Assembly (NCBI GenBank): GCA_034401795.1
Contig: CM067359.1
Coordinates: 143,536,233 to 143,600,232, forward strand
DNA from: Chaetoderma sp. LZ-2023a
Lineage: Eukaryota; Mollusca; Caudofoveata; Chaetodermatida; Chaetodermatidae
Length of the DNA stretch: 64,000 bases
Reading direction: 5' to 3'
Below the pieces are notes generated by a model that made no database searches, was not told the DNA's origin, and worked only from the letters and a program-made list of their open reading frames with translations. Shown piece by piece: positions 56,569 through 64,000 of the stretch. Numbering within the stretch: the first letter of the stretch is position 1; every line of letters begins with the position of its first letter. Both the position numbers and the translations under genes were made by a program.

Positions 56569-56837
56569 TTAAACAGTTACCAGCATAAGAAAATAGAATT
56601 ATTAACTAAAATTCAGTCTAAATATTTTCTTTTGGATAACATTATGCATAAGTGACTTGAGCAATGTTAAGTTAGTGAGTTTACGCTTTTGAAGTGAGAG
56701 GACAAATTCTGTTTCCGATTCTGTCAATAGAATGACTGACTATAATATTCTGATTGGTCGAGAACAAGATAAAACACACATTACAATTAGTGCCAAGTCG
56801 ATTCTCAGATTCATTTCTGGGTTGTCTATGAGAGATC

Positions 56838-57060
56838 AACCCTTTCAGACTCTAGACAGACAAAGCCTCCTTCTGCAGTCATCTTGAGACAGGCTCATTT
56901 GAAGACCAAGAACACTATTTTTGAAAATGTCCTACTGGAATCACTGGCTCGATAACGGAGGCAGTCATTACAGTAGTAAAATTTTTTTAATAACCTCGGG
57001 TTGCAAATGGACAATTTCTATGAGAAAATTGAAATTCTCGAACAAATCTGAGGATTAAAG
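56838..57060 (+). repeat. family A element
   Basis: CAACCCTTTCAGACTC to GAGGATTAAAG; centre CACTGGCTCGATAACGGAGG. Confidence 0.7.
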
Positions 57061-57097
57061 ATCAGCCAGATTTTATATATATATATCTCTACATTCT

Positions 57098-57178
57098 GAG
57101 TGAGTGAGTGAGTGAGTGAGTGAGTGAGTGAGTGAGTGAGTGAGTGAGTGAGTGAGTGAGTGAGTGAGTGAGTGAGTG
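57098..57178. repeat. (GAGT)n microsatellite, about 20 units
   Basis: An uninterrupted tetranucleotide run in vigilin intron. A further GT/TG-rich and ACATGTATGTGTG-repeating stretch follows to about 57,345. Confidence 0.97.
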
Positions 57179-57636
57179 CATGCACACTGCTGTTCCCCAG
57201 CATGCCGTGTGCGTGCATACCCACTGCATGTACCTCAATAGCAGTGTACATGTATGTGTGTGCAATTATTGTACGACAATAGCCATGTACATGTATGTGT
57301 GCAATTAGTGTACCTCAAAAGCCATGCACATGTATGTGTGTGCAATTGTGTGGCGAATAATTTCTTTTACATGTCCTATGTAGTCTACTCAGCTTGAGTG
57401 TCTATTTAGCATTACAACTCACTGTAATGTGTGAGCATGCCTACAATGAGTGCCTTCTTAGACACGGCACAGGGTTATGTGCATGAATGCCTCCATTGTC
57501 TGCCCCACAGCCACTTCAAACTTCTCTGGTGTGTCCTTACAATCTTACAATGAGTACCCCAGTTCACTGGTGTGTACGTGTGTAAGCTACACGTATGTGT
57601 GTGCGTGCGCGTGCATGTGTGCGTTTACAAACTTAC

Positions 57637-57806
57637 TATGAGTGCCTCTTTCGCTGCCTCACAGTTCTCAGGTAATCCAGTGATGATAATGATGTCAGTT
57701 TTGGGAGTGTGGTCACCATCACCATTCTCTTCAGGTTCACCATTCACCATTGGAGCTGCGGCGGGAGGACTAGCACCGCCTTCATCACCGCCTTCCGGTT
57801 TAAAAG
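57637..57806 (-). CDS. HDLBP: vigilin exon, second half of KH11
   Basis: A 170-base exon that opens with two bases completing a Ser codon and ends in phase 0 before gtaagttt. It begins FKPEGGDEGGASPPAAAP, continues as an acidic low-complexity loop (NGEPEENGDGDHTPK) and then TDIIIITGLPENCEAAKEAL. The loop sits in the variable loop of KH11, where human vigilin also has a long acidic insert before CDIIIISG. The insert is conserved in position but not in sequence. Confidence 0.93.
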
Positions 57807-57899
57807 CTGTCAGTATAAACACACGTTAATATCAGGTTTTCAGAGATCAACCTTTTCTCAGAAAATCTCATACACTAAATAGAGCCTGTATTTATACAA

Positions 57900-58112
57900 T
57901 CTAAGAGAAATTCTTCACATATCCCTCGAATCGCATAGAAAATACCCATTTGCAGACTATTTTTGAAAATTTACTACTGGAATGACTGGCTCGATAATCG
58001 AGCCAGTCATTCCAGTGGTATATTTTCAAAAACATGCTTCTCTTGGTCTGCAAATGAACATTTCTCAAGACCAGTGCTGAAGGCATTTTTGGCTGATATG
58101 TGTGTTAAAGAT
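57900..58112 (+). mobile_element. family A element
   Basis: Perfect centre CTGGCTCGATAATCGAGCCAG, right arm to GGCTGATATGTGTGTTAAAG. Confidence 0.8.
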
Positions 58113-58299
58113 GCTTTAATAGTTACGCCTGGCTTCTCCATTAATACTAAGAATTTGCACGCAGCCCAAGAGATATTTTTTAAACTTTATCTCTGATATT
58201 TCACTGGTGTTAAGTTTTCTAAAATTGTACTCGAGTTCTCTTGGCCTTCAAATGAACACCAACTGAGAAATGTTTTATTTTCTTGAATGACAGTGAATA

Positions 58300-58618
58300 T
58301 TAAATATGGTACATTAGGAGGGGGTGGGGTGGATGGGGGGTGTGTAAACGGCTGTCGTCAGAAAAGACAGGTGTCTCGCTAGTCTTGAAGCTAATCATAA
58401 CCCTTTAACACTCGTCGGCCAAAAAACGGCTTCTGTAGTGGTCTTGAGAAATGTTCCTTTGCTGATCAAAAGAAGACTGAATATTTATAACTGGAATGAC
58501 TGGCTCGATAACCTAGCCAGTCGGAAATTTTCAAAAATAATCTTCTGTCTGTCTGCAAATGGACATTTTCTGAGAATATCAGAATTTTCTTGGATAAATT
58601 TGAGGTGTAAATGGTTAA
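58300..58618 (+). repeat. G-rich tract and family A element
   Basis: GGAGGGGGTGGGGTGG at about 58,316, then a family A copy from 58,398 (CCCTTTAACACTCGTC) to GGTGTAAATGGTTAA. Confidence 0.7.
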
Positions 58619-58691
58619 TTTCAAGCACAATAATAATGACAAGTTATCTACAGAGCAGTAAATGAAGCATAGTAAACATACAAATACTTAC

Positions 58692-58830
58692 AATCATTAG
58701 TGGGTCTGTCGGGGAATTTTACTCCAACATTGAATCGACTTGTGATATCTTGAACACGAGATCCTTTCATGCCCATCACTGTACGATGGAACTTTTGTGC
58801 GATGATGCATTCAACAGTCACATGGGCATC
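58692..58830 (-). CDS. HDLBP: vigilin exon, first half of KH11
   Basis: A 139-base exon between ctaccattcag and gtaagtatt, entering in phase 0 and leaving with one base. DAHVTVECIIAQKFHRTV, loop GMKG, SRVQDITSRFNVGVKFPDRP. Human: QVTLECAIPQKFHRSVMGPKG and FSVQIKFPDRE. This is the only KH domain of those fully in view that is split by an intron; the break is just before the variable loop. Confidence 0.95.
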
Positions 58831-59369
58831 CTGAATGGTAGGAAAAGAAATGTTAGTACTTTCGCAATTTTCTCCTATGCTACAATAAATAAAACAAGCA
58901 TTCTGTAAGTATTGCTTTGCAATACATGTCCCCTACCCGGTGATATAAATCTTTAGAGATTGACCGTCAAAGATTTCATTAAAAATTGTCAAAAGCAGCT
59001 GAAACTCGAACTTGATCTGTAACTTCTCATAACATAGCAATAAACCAAGTTTCAGTTATACATGGTGAAGGAGAAGGAAAAAGTCTTGAAAGCTGATATG
59101 TTTGTATTTCATAAGTCGAAAGGAGACATAAGTCCATCAAAAAATGGCGCAAATGCCTGAAACTCGAACTTGGTCTGTAATTTCTCATAATAAAGTAATG
59201 TACCAATTCTCAGTTGAATACCTTGAAGGACTGCGAAAAAAAGTGCGGAAAACCAACTGCGACAAACGGACAGACAGACGGAGTGCAAACCTATAGTGGC
59301 CCCCCACCCCTCGTTTTACCAGTAGGCGACTACTAAAGGGTTTAAGAACTACCACCATAAATTATATTA

Positions 59370-60130
59370 ACATTATTGACACTAAACTTGTTTTGAGGAC
59401 TATCTATTTTCAGACCAAGTCTATTTATGAAAATTTACCACAGGAATACAAACTGATAACAAAGTGTGTCATTACAGTGGTCAATTTCCATGAATACTCT
59501 TAACCCTTTAATGGTCAAATTTGCCAAAACTTTACCGAAGGGCTATACGATAGATTATTAACACTTTAACCCACCAATTTGTTCCAAAAGATTTAAATTT
59601 TCTGATAGAAAATGTCTAGTTGCAGACTTTTTTGAACATTTTTCACTAGAATGAATGGCTTGGTTATCGAGCGTCAATCCACTGAACAATTTATTTAAGT
59701 AGTCTTCTGTTGGTCTGCAAATGGACATTTTTCCAAGAGGAATGCATAAGCCGGTTTTGGGCAATTTCATCATGAAAGGGTTAATATACTACATAAGCTT
59801 AATATAAAATCTCAATCTTTCAATACTGAAATCAGGACACCGATGTCAAGGCTACCAGACAATTATGTCAAATATTTTGAAAATAAAGTGCCTGCAACAT
59901 CTTCACAGTTAATCAGTTTCAAAATTATATAATTTCTAAATTGCACAAAATTAACCCTTCCATGGTAGTCGGGATCTGCAGTGGTCGTGAGTAATCTCCA
60001 TTTACAGGCCAAGTTAGACTACTTTTGAAAATTTATCACTGGCTCGGTAAGCAATCATTCCATTGACAAATTTGCAAAAATACTCCTCTCAACGCCTACA
60101 AATGGACATTTAACGAACAACTAATGCCCC
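59370..60130 (+). repeat. series of family A elements, diverged
   Basis: Copies at about 59,370-59,530, 59,563-59,782 and 59,950-60,130, each with GAAAATTT.TCACT...CTGGCTCGG or CTTGGTTATCGAG remnants. A family B core lies at 59,870-59,940. Confidence 0.65.
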
Positions 60131-60134
60131 TTTC

Positions 60135-60535
60135 CATTTTTAGCTATGTCTCTAGCTAAGCTCCACCCATGCCTCACTAGTGTTGGGATCGATCGATCTC
60201 TGAACACCCTGACTATTAATTTCCAAAAAACTACACATGTAATCTGTCGAATATTTTGAAACTAATTTGACCGAGTGCTGTTGCTGCCTAAGGCAGCAAC
60301 AGCGCCCAGTCAAATTAGTTTCAAAATATTCAACAGCATGTTTATTAAATAGCAAAGAATTACAAAGACATACAATTCATACAATGTGTCGGACCATTTG
60401 AGATTTGCTGACAGTCTATATGGAGCCCTTTGTGATGTAATGATTATGACGTCATCATACATGCGCTGAGCGAATTATGACGTCATACGAGGTCTGATAA
60501 TGGATGGCTACTCTGGAAAGGTGAATTAAGATAAA
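60135..60535 (+). repeat. long family B variant, best copy
   Basis: TTTTTAGCTATGTCTCTAGC, GTGTTGGGATCGATCGATC, perfect hairpin at about 60,245-60,337 (arms of about 45 bases around CTGCCTAAGGCAG), then a tail with two exact TGACGTCAT sites near 60,449 and 60,479. Confidence 0.85.
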
Positions 60536-60619
60536 CTTGACAAAATTAAGGCATGAAAGGGTTAATGAATGTTATATAGTTAACACGACAAAATCAGCAT
60601 ACGCTGTACATGTACATAC

Positions 60620-60838
60620 CAATTCATCAGCAAGTTCTTGGATGCGATTTTTCGCCGCTTCCACACATTCTTTGGGCCCTTTCACTGTTACAGAGCTGCT
60701 TTTTGTGCCAGACCGAGGGAAGCTGACCGTGACGCCGCCAAAATCATCAGAAATCTGCTGCAAAACCTCTCCTCGTCGTGCAACAAAATGCCGATGATGT
60801 TTTGGATCTACAGACATTGTTATCTCCACTATGTTGTC
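60620..60838 (-). CDS. HDLBP: vigilin exon encoding KH10
   Basis: A 219-base phase-0 exon (73 residues) between actttatcag and gtatgtaca. DNIVEITMSVDPKHHRHFVA then RRG in place of a full GxxG, EVLQQISDDFGGVTVSFPRS, SVTVKGPKECVEAAKNRIQE. Human KH10 has DPKHHRHFVIRRG and the same loss of the first loop Gly, so this domain probably binds RNA weakly or not at all in both lineages. Confidence 0.96.
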
Positions 60839-61009
60839 CTGATAAAGTAATAATATTTCCAAATGATAAAAAGATATTGTAACTAAAGGTACCAGGCAAT
60901 TGGTGCTCACTTGGGACATCTGTATTGGATGCAAAAACGTGGACAAACAACACCGATCAGATATTGTAGACCATTGACACTGCTATTGTCACATTGTAGT
61001 TTTCAAATT

Positions 61010-61030
61010 TTCCAGGGTTTTTTTTTTTTA
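61010..61030. repeat. poly-T tract
   Basis: About ten T following a CCAGGG(TT) stretch, in vigilin intron. Confidence 0.7.
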
Positions 61031-61609
61031 TCAGGCTCTAATGTATGGTCACACCCGTCAACTACATCAGACCAAGTTTTTGCGATATCCAGATTCCGAA
61101 TTTGATCCAATCCAGGTTCTCTAATCCAGATCATGGCCAAACTATGGCACGCCTCCTGCACGTAAAGTTCCTTAATTGTGTTAAAATTTGAGTTACAATA
61201 TGAGCCAAATCCAATATCAGCCAAATCAGATCAGCAGTTTTTGATACAGCTCCAGGCACAGACAGACAAACAGCAACAGAAAATGCACAGACTGAGACAG
61301 ACAGACAGACACACACATAGACAATGATCGCAATAACTTCATCTACATACAAGGTGAGGGAACACATGGTATGGAGAGTTTCAAAGTGCACCTAATTAAA
61401 ATTCCATGAACATTACAAAGCCTTATTAAGTTTAGTTTATTCATTAATTTCTTCTGAAGTACACGAAGAACATATATACGTGAAAAACATACATACAAAA
61501 ATGTGATTTCAGTGATCTACCAGGTAAAAGCTACCGTACAGCTTATAACTAAGTGCAATTATTCCCAGAGCAAAATAAACATGTTGGTTAGTAGAATTTT
61601 GAACACGCC

Positions 61610-61720
61610 ATATAAGAAATGTTGTGTTGAATATTACGAACATAATTGGATTGGAAGACTATCCCTTGGTCAGCAATGTCTTCCAGCCCAATCATATTCA
61701 AAATATTAAACAGATTTTAT
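61610..61720 (+). repeat. family B-like hairpin variant
   Basis: TTGTGTTGAATATTACGAAC...TTCAAAATATTAAACAG with arms ATTGGATTGGAAGAC / GTCTTCCAGCCCAAT. Confidence 0.65.
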
Positions 61721-61799
61721 TTTGGAAACATGTCAAGTTATTTTTTTACTGAACTGTACTGTAGCAGGTCTGACTCCCATTATTATTAGTACCAACAGC

Positions 61800-62030
61800 T
61801 TTAACGGCTTTAATGATTAACATTTGTCCAGAAGATCTAAATATATGCTTAGTGAATGTCCAGTTGCTACCTCTCGATGACTTTGTTTTAAATTTTGCCA
61901 CTGGGATGACTGGCTCGATAACCCGAGCCAGTCATACTAGTAGTAAATCTTCAACATTTTCTTTTGGCACACATAAGGCCATTTCTTAAGACTATTTCAA
62001 AGAGCGGGTGTGGCCAACTTGTCCAGTAGT
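61800..62030 (+). repeat. family A element
   Basis: Centre CTGGCTCGATAACCCGAGCC, arms diverged. Confidence 0.7.
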
Positions 62031-62071
62031 GTTAATGAATAAATGTATTATTATACAGTAATTTTTCATAC

Positions 62072-62206
62072 CAGTTCTTTAATGAGAAGTTCTACTTCAA
62101 GCTTTGCTTCATCTACTGCTTCTTTTTTACCGATGATCGTAATCAGGTCCTGATCAGGGTTCTGGTCTGCGGGGAAGATAATACGGGCACCAGTCTTTTC
62201 ACGAAC
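62072..62206 (-). CDS. HDLBP: vigilin exon, second half of KH9
   Basis: A 135-base phase-0 exon (45 residues) between cttcctag and gtatgaaa. VREKTGARIIFPADQNPDQD then LITIIGKKEAVDEAKLEVEL and LIKEL. Human KH9 has RDSTGARVIFPAAED and LITIIGKEDAV. The first half of KH9, with its GxxG loop, is in an exon to the right, beyond 64,000. The window thus holds the last 526 residues of a protein of about 1270. Confidence 0.95.
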
Positions 62207-62278
62207 CTAGGAAGTAAGAACGTATATGTGTAATGGTGAAAAGCATTGATGTGAAATAACCATCCCATCCTATTATAA

Positions 62279-62450
62279 CAGGGATGGGGGTCAATTCCAT
62301 TTTATCAATTCCAATTCCGCCTCAATTTATTTTATCAATTCCAATTCCATTTCCACATCAATTCATTTTATCAATTCCAATTCCACCCAGACAAGTTCAA
62401 TTCCAATTCCATTTGATCAATTCCATGTCCAATTCCGTACCAAAATTTAC
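62279..62450 (+). repeat. CAATTCCAATTCC degenerate satellite, left block
   Basis: Starts CAGGGATGGGGGTCAATTCC, followed by repeated TATCAATTCCAATTCCA units. A matching inverted end, GGAATTGACCCCAACCCTG, is at 63,790-63,808, so the two blocks may be the ends of one element of 1.53 kb. Confidence 0.65.
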
Positions 62451-62477
62451 TCGAGATCAACATTGTTATATTTTCAC

Positions 62478-62715
62478 CCTTTAATGTCCAAGATTGGCCA
62501 AGAAAAACTAGATTTATCATTTATGTCATTAGCAAATGTCCAATTGTAGGACGAGACATTTTTTAAATCTAACAATGCAGTGACTGGCTCAGTTATGGAA
62601 TCAAGTCATTCCACTGGTCAATTTTCAAAAATAGTCTTAGCATACATATGATACTTCCTTATGTCCAGTGCAGACATGGCAGAAGGTATTTTTGGCTGGC
62701 TTTTCCGTTAATATT
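62478..62715 (+). repeat. family A element, diverged
   Basis: CCCTTTAATGTCC, GTGACTGGCTCAGTTATGG, CAAGTCATTCCACTGG. Confidence 0.65.
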
Positions 62716-63125
62716 TAAAACAATTAGAATAAAAATGGTAGTTGCCAATACTTATCTTTCAGTCAAATTATTGTCCAAAAATTCAACATTCAGCAGATCA
62801 TATTTTTAGTCCATTTGACGTAACTATATAGGAGGGTATACCTACATCTTGTAATGTACTGCTTTCTTCATCCTTTTTCATTCCATCCAGATGAGTTATT
62901 ACTTTACTGAACACTATTGCTAACATCTTGATAAATAATTTTAACACAATTTGGTTATCTTGGTTCTAGCTTATATATTTGAAATCATTTTTACTAATTT
63001 GTATGATTTTAAAGATGGCTGATTTCATACAGATGAAAACCTGTTTCCAGGGAATGCAGAATGAAATAAGTTTGGTCAGGGAGAATTGAGTTAATTCAAT
63101 AATGTATTAAACTTCATAGCATTTA
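62716..63125. other. vigilin intron, nothing recognised
   Basis: AT-rich; no repeat core or coding segment. Confidence 0.5.
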
Positions 63126-63129
63126 TCAG

Positions 63130-63430
63130 ATCTTTATTTTGTCAATTCAGAGCGAGATTATTTTTGAAAATTTACCACTTGGATTACTGGCTCAGTTATC
63201 CAGCTAGCCACTCCTTCAGCGGTAAATTTTCAAAAATAGTCTTCCATTGGCCTGCCAATGGACAGTTCTCAAACTCATTGCAGGTGTTTTGGCCAGCTTA
63301 GGTGTTAAAAATTCTAGTTTTCAAACCAAACATATAATTAAGTTGTTAAAATTAATTTTAATAGAAACTGTTGCAGCCATAAGAGACAAAAGTATTCAGT
63401 CAAATTAATTTTAAAATATTCAATAAAGCA
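63130..63430 (+). repeat. family A element followed by a family B core
   Basis: A: ACCACTTGGATTACTGGC to GGCCAGCTTAGGTG. B: AAGTTGTTAAAATTAATTTT, GTTGCAGCCATAAG, CAGTCAAATTAATTTT. Confidence 0.65.
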
Positions 63431-63586
63431 TCTAATAACAGCTGGCATAATAAATATCATCACCCTGCATATAGCATGAAATGTGGTAGATGGTATCATA
63501 TAGATCATTTAGGATGAAATGCATTAAGGGCATATAAAGAGCAGTGTGTATAATTGACAGATATTACATGTACATTTTATAGCCAA

Positions 63587-64000
63587 CAATGTTCAGTAAA
63601 TCTATGACAAATATGACTGGAATTGATTGGAATTCAATTGGAATTTATCAATTCCGGTCAATTCAAATTATCAATTCCAAATCCAATTCCAATTACGGTC
63701 CTAAAATTTATCAATTCAAATTCCAGAGTCCTCAGATTTATCAAGTCCAATTCCGGAATTGAATTGGAATTGACTGATCAATTCCAATCGGAATTGACCC
63801 CAACCCTGATCCTATAATACACTTAACTACGTACCAACCCATTTACAATGTTCAGTACATCTATGACAAATATGACTGGAATTTATCAATTCCGGTCAAT
63901 TCAAACTATCAATTCCAAATCCAATTCCAATTCTGGTGTCTTAAAATTTATCAATTCCAATTCCTGAGTCCTCAGATTTATCAAGTCCAATTCCGGAATT
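63587..64000 (+). repeat. GAATTGG satellite, right block, tandemly duplicated
   Basis: A unit starting ACAATGTTCAGTA at about 63,587 is repeated from about 63,847 (AACAAATATGACTGGAATT-like text, then TATCAATTCCGGTCAATTC) and runs off the window edge. The first unit ends GGAATTGACCCCAACCCTG. Confidence 0.75.

Noticed and set aside
57018-57251. Frame with repeated THSL residues
   Set aside because: Translation of the (GAGT)n microsatellite.
60537-60797. 86-codon plus-strand frame
   Set aside because: Shadow of the vigilin KH10 exon on the other strand.

Overview
This is a eukaryotic, AT-rich, repeat-dense nuclear window from an invertebrate animal. The host exons are short, have GT-AG junctions and are split by introns packed with repeats. 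The repeat mix (Tc1, hAT, DIRS, a Penelope-like element, palindromic TTAA elements, and long repeats carrying CCATCTTGG motifs) suggests a lophotrochozoan, perhaps a bivalve mollusc. That taxonomic reading is inference; no sequence search was possible.

Three host genes are visible. (1) Minus strand, 7.46-8.86 kb: three exons with matching phases and an ATG make up the 5' part of a gene I cannot name. (2) Plus strand, 10.48-14.36 kb: signal peptidase complex subunit 1 (SPCS1). Three exons are clear, the first exon is only a candidate, and there is an AATAAA signal. Genes 1 and 2 are divergent and probably share a start region near 8.86-9.0 kb. (3) Minus strand, 62.2 to 43.2 kb: the 3' part of vigilin (HDLBP), an RNA-binding protein of tandem KH domains. 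Eight exons cover the second half of KH9 through KH14 and the C-terminal tail, 526 residues in all. The 5' part lies beyond the right edge.

Most of the rest is mobile DNA. 2.35-3.93 kb is a non-coding hAT-type element with 8-bp target duplications. 16.44-16.96 kb is a TTAA element with a small hAT nested in it. 18.6-23.6, 25.3-27.6 and 30.35-32.6 kb hold a 2-3 kb repeat (family D) with many YY1-like motifs. One copy carries an apparently intact Tc1 transposon whose empty site survives in a sister copy. 28.65-30.3 kb holds a broken protein gene of an uncharacterised type, flanked by inverted 15-bp repeats. 38.76-40.3 kb is the 3' end of a Penelope-like retroelement with a GIY-YIG domain and a hammerhead ribozyme motif. 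44.68-51.43 kb is a DIRS retroelement inside a vigilin intron, with inverted terminal repeats, an internal complementary region, gag, RT/RNase H and tyrosine recombinase, but broken by frameshifts.

Three families of short palindromic elements, here called A, B and C, all end in TTAA-CCCTT and lie throughout the window, with family A the most abundant (about 35 copies). Several family B copies end within a few bases of splice donors. A separate 73-nt, almost perfectly paired hairpin at 24,240-24,312 looks like a small-RNA precursor and does not belong to these families.
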